Shown here: positions 7,645 to 13,444 of the stretch, one piece after another
How the letters are laid out: each line of letters starts with the position of its first letter
Position numbering within the stretch: the stretch's first letter is position 1
Assembly: GCA_009781525.1 (NCBI GenBank)
Contig: WQXZ01000024.1
Span: forward strand, 1 to 15,657
Length of the DNA stretch: 15,657 nt
Source of the DNA: Coriobacteriia bacterium
GTDB lineage: Bacteria; Actinomycetota; Coriobacteriia; Coriobacteriales; UBA8131
Direction of reading: 5' to 3'
Program-made: the position numbers and the translations under genes
The notes under the pieces: model-generated
Database searches by the model: none
What the model was told of the DNA's origin: nothing
What the model saw: only the letters and a program-made list of their open reading frames with translations

Positions 7645-7763
7645 CGCGCTTCTGGTGCACTGCACTGCGCTCGGTGCCCTGCGCCGCGCCTGGTGCACTG
7701 CGCCGCGCCTGGTGCACTGCACTGCGTCTGGTGCCCGCCCGCCGCGCCCGGTGCCCCCGTGCT
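7645..7763. repeat. G+C-rich degenerate tandem repeat, 17-21 bp units
   Basis: About six units built around CGCGCCTGGTGCACTG follow each other. Two adjacent copies of a 19-base period (7679-7697 and 7698-7716) are identical, and TGGTGCACTGCACTGC occurs at 7652 and 7710. The stretch codes for nothing recognisable and lies between two divergently transcribed genes. The core CGCGCCTGG recurs in the start of the epimerase gene. Confidence 0.7.
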
Positions 7764-7868
7764 CACCACCCGCGGCTGCCAAGCCGGCAATCAACCAGCA
7801 ACCGAAATCAACCTCCAAACCTCCCGAGGCCGCCCAAAATCACCCGTTGGCAGAAAGAGTCAAAAAAA

Positions 7869-8062
7869 TGGCACAGATTGACGGTTCGGCTTTCGTTTGC
7901 TTCGAATAAACGAGAGTGCATTAGGCAGAAAGCCCAATGAAACAGCAATAGGATGTGCAGTATACCCAGAATAGAGCCAAAACTTAAGCATTTAGGAGAG
8001 TTTTTATAGGAAAACTAACACAAATCCAGCGACAAACAAAGCCGAACCGTCAATCTGTGCCA
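7869..8062. repeat. 194-bp segment bounded by a perfect 25-bp inverted repeat
   Basis: Bases 7869-7893 (beginning TGGCACAGATTGACGG and ending GGCTTT) are the exact reverse complement of 8038-8062. Pairing continues with gaps on both sides (A-run against T-run outside, GTTTG inside). Within it are two further hairpins: 7919-7926 with 7932-7939 (one mismatch, loop AGAAA), and AGTTTT (7999-8004) with AAAACT (8011-8016). The right arm spans roughly -46 to -22 of the predicted DUF559 promoter. It may be a small non-autonomous mobile element, a paired operator or a folded RNA. No clear direct target duplication flanks it. Confidence 0.75.
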
Positions 8063-8068
8063 AATTTT

Positions 8069-8077
8069 TGCTACTAT
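8069..8077 (+). promoter_or_regulatory. Extended -10 just before the DUF559 gene start
   Basis: TG-C-TACTAT is followed by six bases and then ATG at 8084, with no Shine-Dalgarno sequence. This fits a leaderless transcript. The -35 position falls inside the right arm of the 25-bp inverted repeat. Confidence 0.42.
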
Positions 8078-8083
8078 CTGCCA

Positions 8084-9148
8084 ATGGAAAAAACCTTAGC
8101 GATTTTCAACCAGATTTTCATCAGCCACGAATCAGCGCTTCACTATTGGCGGTTACATGGCGGTTTAGATAACAAGGCAAATCGGCAACTTCGTAGAAAA
8201 AAGGCTCCAGCAGCTCCACCTGATAACTATGACGGGTCGATAACCAGTGCATTAGACAGCCTGGGTCTATCACTACCGATAAATGTAATGGTCAGTAGAC
8301 AAGGAGCCCGCCGGGCATGGTCGCCTTATCGCTTTCATGTGTTTAGCACAGATTTGCCTGATGGTAGTTTTATAAGTATCGGGAATGGCATCTATATGAG
8401 CTCGCCTGAGTTCTGCTTTTTTCAGATGGCTAGCCAACTATCACTTGTAAAGCTGATAGAGCTTGGCTTCGAGCTTTGCGGAACCTATGCCGCACCAGCC
8501 TCCGCCGCATCCGCACCATCGGCACCAGCCGCCGCCGTATCCGCACCTGCTAGCGTAGCCCCCGCCGCAACTCCCGACATCCAAGATACGCTCCGCGAAG
8601 TAGAGACCACATACAACCGCTCTCCGCTCACCACCACCAAAAGACTCACGGCTTTCGTTAGCAAACTGGGCGGCGTAGCAGGCGTGAAGCAAGCATCCAA
8701 AGCCCTGCAGTATATATTAGACGGTTCGGCTTCTCCGATGGAAACAACTATAACAATGCTGCTAACTCTTCCCTATAGGCTGGGAGGTTACGGGCTGCCA
8801 GCACCTGAGCTCAACATGCAAATTACTCCAGCTAAAACCGCAAAGAGTATGGCAGACAGAGCCTTCTACAGCTGCGACCTGTACTGGCCAGACTTCGAAA
8901 TAGCAGTGGAATACGACAGCGACGCTTACCACACAGGCTCCGCGCGAATAGCTAGCGACTCAAGGCGCAGAAACTCACTATCGGCGCTTGGCGTGCAGGT
9001 AATCACCATTACCAATCAGCAGGTTCAGCGAATCGAAGCCTTCGAAGTAGCAGCGCAAATCCTTGTGGTCAATATGAGAAGACGAATGCGATTTCACAAG
9101 CCTACCTTTAAAGCCAAGCAGCAAGAGTTGCGCAGCCTCCTACTGTAA
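8084..9148 (+). CDS. DUF559 / AbiEi-like nuclease-fold protein
   Basis: This 354-residue protein has two parts. The N-terminal part (about 1-135) carries ISHESALHYWRL and SPEFCFFQMASQLS...LIELGFELCGTY, a pattern I associate with actinobacterial AbiEi-like antitoxin relatives. The C-terminal part (about 255-330) has DLYWPDFEIAVEYDSDAYHT and ALGVQVITITNQQ, the DUF559 fold related to very-short-patch-repair and restriction-type endonucleases; Asp265, Asp270, Glu276 and Asp278 are candidate metal ligands. An Ala/Pro/Ser insert (about 135-163) joins them. No toxin partner is adjacent, so it is an orphan of unknown role. ATG 8084 is chosen over an in-frame GTG at 8057 because an extended -10 is positioned just before it and the GTG lies inside the inverted repeat; neither start has a ribosome site. 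Confidence 0.72.
   Translation: MEKTLAIFNQIFISHESALHYWRLHGGLDNKANRQLRRKKAPAAPPDNYDGSITSALDSLGLSLPINVMVSRQGARRAWSPYRFHVFSTDLPDGSFISIGNGIYMSSPEFCFFQMASQLSLVKLIELGFELCGTYAAPASAASAPSAPAAAVSAPASVAPAATPDIQDTLREVETTYNRSPLTTTKRLTAFVSKLGGVAGVKQASKALQYILDGSASPMETTITMLLTLPYRLGGYGLPAPELNMQITPAKTAKSMADRAFYSCDLYWPDFEIAVEYDSDAYHTGSARIASDSRRRNSLSALGVQVITITNQQVQRIEAFEVAAQILVVNMRRRMRFHKPTFKAKQQELRSLLL
8486..8575 (+). repeat. GCC-rich repeat coding an Ala/Pro/Ser linker
   Basis: This stretch codes for a run built of Ala, Ser, Pro and Val between the two domains of the DUF559 protein. Variants of GCCGCATCCGCACC and GCCGCCGTATCCGCACC recur in frame. It resembles the linkers in PriA and the cysteine desulfurase. 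Confidence 0.6.
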
Positions 9149-9174
9149 AAACAAGTTGCTGGCTTTGCTGCCAG
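9149..9174 (-). terminator. Terminator of the epimerase-desulfurase operon
   Basis: CTGGC (9159-9163) pairs with GCCAG (9170-9174), and on the minus strand the stem is followed by CAACTTGTTTTT, a T-rich tract. It sits in the 46-base gap between two convergent genes. The plus strand has no T-run after the stem. Confidence 0.45.
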
Positions 9175-9194
9175 TACAGCCAGGCATTAAGACG

Positions 9195-10592
9195 TCAGTT
9201 AACCACCTGTCTAAATTCCTGCATAAACCCATCGATATCACCAGCCTGCGTATTACTGCCAAGCGAAATGCGCAGCACACTCTGCGCCTGCCGCCGACTG
9301 AGCCCCATGCTCAGCAAAACATGCGAAGGCTCCAGAGACGCGCTCGAACAAGCCGCTCCTCCACTAACCGCAAAACCAGCGGAGTCAAGCCGCATTATTA
9401 ACTCCTCAGATTCGAAGCCATCAATCAGAATAGAAATAATATTGGGGATAAAACCTCGCTCTTCTGCATCGATAGTCAAATGAACCTGTGGGCTAAGAGC
9501 GGCAAGTTCCTTAACCAGCAGTTCGCGCAACCCGGCTAGTCGTGTGCGCTCAGCCTCGAGCTGCAGCAGAGCCAGCTCGACCGCTTTGGCAAAGCCGACT
9601 GCGCCGGCGACATTGACAGTGCCGCTGCGTAGGTCGCGCTCCTGGCCGCCGCCCAGCATCTGGGCGTTGAAGGGAGTGAGTGTGCGCAGGTAGAAGGCAC
9701 CGACCCCCTTTGGGCCGGCGATTTTGTGGGCAGAGAAACTGGCAGCGTCGATACCCAAAGCATTGACATTGAATGGAATCTTTCCCAGAGCCTGAACCGC
9801 ATCGGTATGAAACAGAGCGCCATGCTGTCGGCTGATTGCAGCCAGCTCGTCAATCGGCTGGATGGTGCCGATTTCGTTATTGACAGTCATTATGCTGACC
9901 AGAGTGCAATGGAAGTCTGAGGTGGGAGTGGGGGTGCTTGCCCCGCCAGCTGCCGCCGCGGCTGCCGCGCTGACGGTTTGCGCTGCTGCTGCGGTGGTTG
10001 TCCCGCTCCCGTCGCGCGCTACTGCCGCCCCGCCAGTTGCTGCCCCGCTAGTCCTCGCCGCGTCTGCTGCCCCTCCTCCGGCTGCCCCGCCGCTGCCAGT
10101 CCCGCCAGCCGCCGCTGCCTGCTCAAGCGCAACCAGCAACGCCGCAGGTTCAATCAGACCGGCACGCGAGGGCTTCAACTCTACTGTCTGCCAGCCGTTT
10201 CGGCGCAGAGCGCGAATCGGTTCAAGCACTGCGTGATGCTCAAAAGCAGAGGTGACAACCAGATTGCCACCCTTGACGGGGCCGTACCGTGCGCGCACTC
10301 CCTGAGCTATGCCTGCAATCAAGGCGTTGTTGCTTTCAGTTCCACCTGAGGTGAAGACAATCTCTGGAGGAGTAGCACCAATCGCCTGCGCGATAACCGC
10401 GCGAGCAGCATCCAGAGCCTGGCGAGCCAGCTTGCCTTCTGAATGCAGGCTGGCCGGGTTGGCAAAACTGCCAGCTTCAGCCAAACCAAGCCAAGGCAGC
10501 ATTGCGTCAAGCACCTCAGGATGCATTGGCGTTGTAGCAGCATAGTCAAGGTAGACACGCTGGGATAGCTCGGAGGGAGGCAGTGTACTCAT
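9195..10592 (-). CDS. Cysteine desulfurase (NifS/IscS family) with a large Ala/Gly insert
   Basis: PLP enzyme that takes sulfur from cysteine as an enzyme-bound persulfide for Fe-S clusters, thiolated tRNA or cofactors. Length 465, against roughly 385-400 for the family. Motifs: YLDYAATTPMHP (14-25), GGTESNNALI (83-92), AFEHHAVLEP (116-125), HTDAVQALGK (262-271), SAHKIAGPKG with PLP Lys290, RSGTVNVAGAVGF, and GGAACSSASLEPSHVL with catalytic Cys415. An insert of about 65 residues (159-226), almost all Ala, Gly, Ser and Thr, lies between the helix LLVALE and the strand TLVSIMTVNNEIG; this surface loop is short in relatives. The start overlaps the epimerase stop at ATGA, so translation is probably coupled. 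No scaffold gene (iscU/nifU) or mnmA is in view, so its specific acceptor is unknown. Confidence 0.92.
   Translation of the reverse strand: MSTLPPSELSQRVYLDYAATTPMHPEVLDAMLPWLGLAEAGSFANPASLHSEGKLARQALDAARAVIAQAIGATPPEIVFTSGGTESNNALIAGIAQGVRARYGPVKGGNLVVTSAFEHHAVLEPIRALRRNGWQTVELKPSRAGLIEPAALLVALEQAAAAGGTGSGGAAGGGAADAARTSGAATGGAAVARDGSGTTTAAAAQTVSAAAAAAAGGASTPTPTSDFHCTLVSIMTVNNEIGTIQPIDELAAISRQHGALFHTDAVQALGKIPFNVNALGIDAASFSAHKIAGPKGVGAFYLRTLTPFNAQMLGGGQERDLRSGTVNVAGAVGFAKAVELALLQLEAERTRLAGLRELLVKELAALSPQVHLTIDAEERGFIPNIISILIDGFESEELIMRLDSAGFAVSGGAACSSASLEPSHVLLSMGLSRRQAQSVLRISLGSNTQAGDIDGFMQEFRQVVN
9915..10118 (-). repeat. G+C-rich stretch coding the cysteine-desulfurase insert
   Basis: This stretch corresponds to residues 159-226. 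The plus strand is dense in GCCCCGCCAG, CTGCCGCC and CCGCTGCC variants, unlike the flanking enzyme-coding sequence. The frame is kept throughout and both enzyme halves are intact. Confidence 0.6.
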
Positions 10593-11428
10593 ACTTGGTT
10601 TGTTTGTGCTTCACCTGCCGCCGCCCCCACGGCTGCTGCGCGAATCGCAGCCATCGCAGACAGCGGGTCAGGGTCGCCAAAGATCGCATTACCAGCGACC
10701 AGCATGTTCGCTCCAGCAGCGACTGCCAGAGGAGCAGTCGAAACGTTGATGCCACCGTCGATTTCAATCAACAAGCGGGGGTTCTTATCCACAGATGAAT
10801 TAGAAATCAGACGCAGTTTGTCAAGCGATTCCATCATGAAGCTCTGACCGCCGAAGCCAGGATGCACGCTCATAATCATCACCAGGTCGACCAGCTCGAT
10901 GAAGGGCAGCACCAGTTCAACCGGCGTGTCGGGATTGATTGCCAATCCAGCCTTGCGGCCAGCGGCTTTGATTCGCGCAATTAAACTGTGGATAAGATCC
11001 GGCTTTGCGAGCTCGGCAATAGCAATCGAAGTGCCGGGGTTTGGCGAGATGTTTTCGAGGTCGCCAGCGCATTCGAGGTGAATGGTCAGCAGGTCAGCGC
11101 CGGCTTCGATGTACCAGTCGAGCTGGCGCTCGGGGTTGTCGATCATCAGGTGCACGTCCAGCGGGATGGTGGTTATTGTCTTTAGAGCTTTTATTACAGG
11201 AGCGCCGATAGTCAGATTCGGAACGAAGTGTCCGTCCATCACGTCAACGTGAAGCCACTCGGGAGCGCCTTGCTCAATCAGTTGAATGTCGCGTTCCAGG
11301 TTCATGAAGTCAGCGCTAAGCAAAGAAGGTGAGATGTGTAGTAGCGCGCCTGGCAGCAACGCGCCTGGTAGCTGCGCGCCCAGCAGCGGCGCGCCAATCA
11401 CGGGTGAGGTCTGTACAGAATCAGTCAT
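10589..11428 (-). CDS. rpe: Ribulose-phosphate 3-epimerase
   Basis: TIM-barrel enzyme of the pentose phosphate pathway interconverting ribulose 5-phosphate and xylulose 5-phosphate with a bound metal. Family motifs: ISPSLLSADFMNLE (32-45), VDVMDGHFVPNLTIGAPVI (61-79), DVHLM with His93, MSVHPGFGGQSF (186-197) and EIDGGI with Asp224. Length is 279, against about 220 for the family. The excess is an N-terminal extension of about 30 residues with four GAxLx pentapeptides (12-31), an insert after HLECAGDLENI (about 126-142), and an Ala-rich tail. The ATG at 11428 has no ribosome site; TAGACT stands six bases before it, so the mRNA may be leaderless. It overlaps the desulfurase gene by four bases and is divergent from the acetyltransferase gene. 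Confidence 0.92.
   Translation of the reverse strand: MTDSVQTSPVIGAPLLGAQLPGALLPGALLHISPSLLSADFMNLERDIQLIEQGAPEWLHVDVMDGHFVPNLTIGAPVIKALKTITTIPLDVHLMIDNPERQLDWYIEAGADLLTIHLECAGDLENISPNPGTSIAIAELAKPDLIHSLIARIKAAGRKAGLAINPDTPVELVLPFIELVDLVMIMSVHPGFGGQSFMMESLDKLRLISNSSVDKNPRLLIEIDGGINVSTAPLAVAAGANMLVAGNAIFGDPDPLSAMAAIRAAAVGAAAGEAQTNQV
11345..11395 (-). repeat. Four 15-bp in-frame repeats at the start of rpe
   Basis: CGCGCC recurs exactly every 15 bases at 11345, 11360, 11375 and 11390, the first two as CGCGCCTGG. Read on the minus strand they encode GAPLL, GAQLP, GALLP and GALLH. The last runs into the first strand of the barrel. The CGCGCCTGG core matches the intergenic tandem repeat at 7645-7763. 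Confidence 0.75.
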
Positions 11429-11434
11429 GGCTAT

Positions 11435-11440
11435 AGTCTA
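11435..11440 (-). promoter_or_regulatory. -10 candidate directly before the rpe start
   Basis: TAGACT on the minus strand stands six bases before the ATG at 11428, consistent with a leaderless start. No -35 is apparent, and it lies close to the divergent promoter of the acetyltransferase gene. Confidence 0.3.
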
Positions 11441-11456
11441 GCGTAACGTAAGAAGC

Positions 11457-11465
11457 TGGTATGAT
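11457..11465 (+). promoter_or_regulatory. Extended -10 promoter of the acetyltransferase gene
   Basis: TG-G-TATGAT, one mismatch from the extended -10 consensus, predicts a start near 11472 and a leader of about 30 bases containing AAAGGAG. It is nearly back-to-back with the rpe -10. Confidence 0.5.
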
Positions 11466-11500
11466 GAAAGCCACAAGTAAGCAAATGAAAGGAGCCTGTC

Positions 11501-12355
11501 ATGCAGCTCGACAGAGGCTATAGAATCGGATTTCCGGAATATTTCAAACCGCTACCTGATCTTGGCATGGCGCTTGAGCGTATCGGCTTGGATCCTGATG
11601 GGGACTATTCGCCAAGCAAAGAGAATCTGCAGAAAATCATGCTAGCGCTAATCATGACCGTGCCATATGAGACACTGGATAGTTGCGACTATAAGCGCTT
11701 TGTCGACTTCGCACCGGAGCACCTGTTTGAGAAGATTGTGCTTTATCGTCGGGGTGGATACTGCTACGAGATCAACGGTTTCTTTATGTCACTGGTTCAG
11801 GATTTGGGTTATGAGTGTACTCCACTCTCTGGTCGTCTGTTGTTTGGCAATCCGGTGTATGGTCCGATGGGACATCGCACGACTATAGTCACCATCGATG
11901 GAAGACGCTATCTGTGCGATGTCGGCTACGGTGCTGGTTGTGCTGAAGGCCCCGTTGATATTGACGAGCCTGGAATCCAGGACATTTTGGGCTATCAATT
12001 CTCGATCAGGCATCACGAAGGTGGTGACTTTGGCGATATCACCCTGGTCAAGCATGCCGCCGACGGCACTGAATCTGACTTCTACACCGTATACCTGCGC
12101 CCGCACACACTGCTTGAGTTTGTAGCCTCAAACGAGCGCGCCCAACAAAGTGACCGGCGTGTCGTTCGCCTGCGTACAGAGACGGGCAGCATTGTAGTAG
12201 ACGGCACAACGTTTCGCCGGAAGGTCAACGGCGAGGTGTTTGAAGAAGAGATAACCAGTTATCCACAGCTGTATAAGATTCTGACTGAAGAATTCAACAT
12301 GATCGTACCCAGAATGTCCTTCAGCAAATCATGGCCAAGAGAGATAGCCTGGTAG
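11501..12355 (+). CDS. Arylamine N-acetyltransferase family protein
   Basis: Cytosolic acetyl-CoA-dependent enzyme that transfers acetyl groups to arylamines, hydrazines or a related natural substrate; some relatives take part in polyketide or antibiotic release. Length 284 is normal. The catalytic triad is clear: Cys88 in RRGGYCYEINGFF, His125 in GHRTTIVTIDG, Asp140 in YLCDVGYG, with the family spacing. The phenylalanines often found in the Cys and Asp motifs are tyrosines here. Start 11501 follows AAAGGAG by a six-base spacer. The physiological substrate cannot be told from the context: the downstream neighbours are an antitoxin and a membrane methyltransferase. Confidence 0.9.
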   Translation: MQLDRGYRIGFPEYFKPLPDLGMALERIGLDPDGDYSPSKENLQKIMLALIMTVPYETLDSCDYKRFVDFAPEHLFEKIVLYRRGGYCYEINGFFMSLVQDLGYECTPLSGRLLFGNPVYGPMGHRTTIVTIDGRRYLCDVGYGAGCAEGPVDIDEPGIQDILGYQFSIRHHEGGDFGDITLVKHAADGTESDFYTVYLRPHTLLEFVASNERAQQSDRRVVRLRTETGSIVVDGTTFRRKVNGEVFEEEITSYPQLYKILTEEFNMIVPRMSFSKSWPREIAW

Positions 12356-12366
12356 AGGCACCTGCT

Positions 12367-12630
12367 ATGCCCTCAACAGACGGAGCCTTTGCTTCGACGA
12401 ACTGCAAAGCTGCGCTCGGTAAAGCATCGCCAGGAAACCCAGTCTTTTTGACAAAGAATGGTGCTGAGGAGTATGCAATCGTCGATTCGGTCGAGTACGA
12501 TTTCTTGAATAGAATGGCGTTCGAGAAGTTGTTCATCCAGCTTGACGAATATCGCATGGAAGCAGAAAAGGAAGGCTGGACTAGCGAAACTGCTGTGCGA
12601 GAACGCTTCGGACTCAAAGTCGATGGCTGA
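12367..12630 (+). CDS. Phd/YefM-type antitoxin
   Basis: An 87-residue protein with the Phd-family core: a helix (TNCKAALGKASPG), then PVFLTKNGAEEYAIVDSVEYDFL. The last matches the strand-turn-strand and following helix by which these antitoxins dimerise and bind operator DNA. The C-terminal part (EAEKEGWTSETAVRERFG) is the usual toxin-wrapping tail. The start at 12367 is chosen because AGAGG (12354-12358) precedes it by eight bases; an upstream ATG at 12331 would overlap the acetyltransferase and has no ribosome site. The gene lies 11 bases after the acetyltransferase stop and is probably co-transcribed. No intact toxin follows, only a remnant, so it may be an orphan that now acts only as a repressor or neutralises related toxins. 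Confidence 0.72.
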   Translation: MPSTDGAFASTNCKAALGKASPGNPVFLTKNGAEEYAIVDSVEYDFLNRMAFEKLFIQLDEYRMEAEKEGWTSETAVRERFGLKVDG

Positions 12631-12727
12631 CTTAGTTTTTGCCCGCTGAAATCATATTGCTGATTCAACAGGAATCCTTGCTCTATACCATACACGAGAA
12701 GATGACTTAGCGCTGAGAGAACAAAAG
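12623..12727 (+). pseudogene. Eroded RelE/ParE-like toxin remnant
   Basis: An ATG at 12623, overlapping the end of the antitoxin gene, begins MADLVFAR and hits TGA at 12647. The same frame then continues as NHIADSTGILALYHTREDD and LALREQK up to the next gene's start. The opening is like RelE/ParE toxins, and the hydrophobic-hydrophobic-x-x-H-x-R-x-D pattern near the end is like their last strand. About 60 central residues would be missing. This reading rests on pattern and position only. Confidence 0.4.
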
Positions 12728-13324
12728 ATGGATCCTTTTCAAATAATCACACTGGCTTTGCTTGGTATTTTTTATTCGGCCTATCTGGCAAAGGCTCTAA
12801 CAATGAAACGTCGTGGCATCACAGTAAACCTGCTTGGGAAAGGCGACAAACCTAAGTCATCTCTTTATATCGAGCTGTTTCTCCAAGTTTCTACGTTTGC
12901 TGGTGCGATTATCCAAGTTGGAAGCTCGGTATTTCCGAAAGCAGTCTGGGCATTCAATGTACCGACTGCAGTGCAAATTGCTGGAGTCGTAATAATTATT
13001 GTCGGTATCATATTATTTGTGATTGCCATGCTCACGATGAGTGATAACTGGAGAGCTGGGTTTGTAAGTAATCAGAACACCAATCTCGTAACTAAGGGAG
13101 TATATAGCATCAGCAGAAACCCAGCTTTTGTGGGGTTTGACATGCTCTATGTTGGATGTGCAGCGGTTTTTCCGAACATAGTAAATATCGCAGTTGCAAT
13201 AATCGCGGTAGTTTTGTTCCATTTTCAGATAATAAATGAAGAGAAATACTGTGCTAAAGCGTTAGGGGAAGAATACATAGTCTACAAATCAAAAACGATG
13301 CGCTATCTTGGCACAAGAAATTGA
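12728..13324 (+). CDS. Isoprenylcysteine carboxyl-methyltransferase-like membrane protein
   Basis: A 198-residue integral membrane protein with about five hydrophobic segments (near residues 3-22, 45-68, 76-100, 130-160 and 155-175 by eye). The C-terminal part carries the ICMT/PEMT-type signature: RNPAFVGFDMLYVG, then FHFQIINEEKYCAKALGEEYIVYKS, where the EEKYC/LGEEY pattern helps bind S-adenosylmethionine. In eukaryotes this family methylates prenylated cysteines; bacterial members have uncertain substrates, possibly lipids. The ribosome site is weak (GAGAG, eight bases upstream). The frame is continuous with the toxin remnant upstream, which suggests that the deletion brought its 5' flank here. 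Confidence 0.8.
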   Translation: MDPFQIITLALLGIFYSAYLAKALTMKRRGITVNLLGKGDKPKSSLYIELFLQVSTFAGAIIQVGSSVFPKAVWAFNVPTAVQIAGVVIIIVGIILFVIAMLTMSDNWRAGFVSNQNTNLVTKGVYSISRNPAFVGFDMLYVGCAAVFPNIVNIAVAIIAVVLFHFQIINEEKYCAKALGEEYIVYKSKTMRYLGTRN

Positions 13325-13338
13325 TTGACAAAAGAAGC

Positions 13339-13356
13339 AGGGGCGATTCTGCCCCT
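13339..13356 (-). terminator. Terminator of the PIN module (possibly bidirectional)
   Basis: AGGGGC (13339-13344) pairs perfectly with GCCCCT (13351-13356) around a six-base loop. On the minus strand it is followed by GCTTCTTTTG, T-rich enough for intrinsic termination of the PIN operon. It also lies 15 bases after the stop of the convergent methyltransferase gene but has no T-run on that side. Confidence 0.5.
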
Positions 13357-13360
13357 ACAT

Positions 13361-13405
13361 CAAAGCGTCTGCCTGTAAGCCTTCGAAGTCCAAGGTAGTC
13401 TTCGA
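13361..13405 (-). repeat. Duplicated 3' end of the helicase gene (copy A)
   Basis: These 45 bases match 14118-14161 exactly except for one extra base (CCAAGG against CCAGG). Read on the minus strand they still encode DFEGLQADAL and then a stop, the last residues of the helicase. The copy is not attached to a gene. Confidence 0.85.
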
Positions 13406-13437
13406 GAAACTGCAAAGCTGCGCTCGGTAAAAATCGC
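13400..13437. pseudogene. Duplicated fragment of the Phd antitoxin gene
   Basis: The 24 bases at 13408-13431 (AACTGCAAAGCTGCG...) are identical to 12400-12423 in the antitoxin gene, and similarity extends to about 38 bases with CTTCGA at the front and ATCGCC at the back. It abuts the helicase-tail copy in a hybrid junction at CTTCGA. Confidence 0.8.
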
Positions 13438-13444
13438 CGAGTGT

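Larger units (their letters stand above)
7474..8083. other. 600-base divergent intergenic region
   Basis: No real gene is seen between the phosphatase and the DUF559 gene; the open frames here are Ala/Pro/Arg/Cys-rich readings of the repeat on both strands. It holds, left to right, a hairpin (7485-7522), a promoter candidate for the minus strand (7574-7602), the tandem repeat (7645-7763), the inverted-repeat segment (7869-8062) and the DUF559 promoter (8069-8077). Confidence 0.65.

Noticed and set aside
7645..7763. Possible CRISPR array
   Set aside because: Units are contiguous and degenerate, with no unique spacers of constant length and no cas genes nearby.
7387..7940. Several overlapping frames on both strands rich in Ala, Arg, Pro and Cys
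   Set aside because: They are readings of the G+C-rich tandem repeat, have no start signals, and no frame is favoured over the others.
7869..8062. Complete insertion sequence
   Set aside because: The segment between the repeats is too short for a transposase and no clear target duplication flanks it; at most it is a non-autonomous element.
8057..8083. GTG start of the DUF559 gene nine codons upstream
   Set aside because: It lies within the inverted-repeat arm and has no ribosome site; an extended -10 between it and the ATG at 8084 points to the later start.
9862..10349. Plus-strand Ala/Pro-rich frames over the cysteine desulfurase
   Set aside because: Antisense of the low-complexity insert; the minus-strand frame carries the PLP lysine and catalytic cysteine.
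12331..12366. Longer antitoxin start overlapping the acetyltransferase gene
   Set aside because: No ribosome site, and the extra residues do not resemble the family's N-terminus; AGAGG supports 12367.
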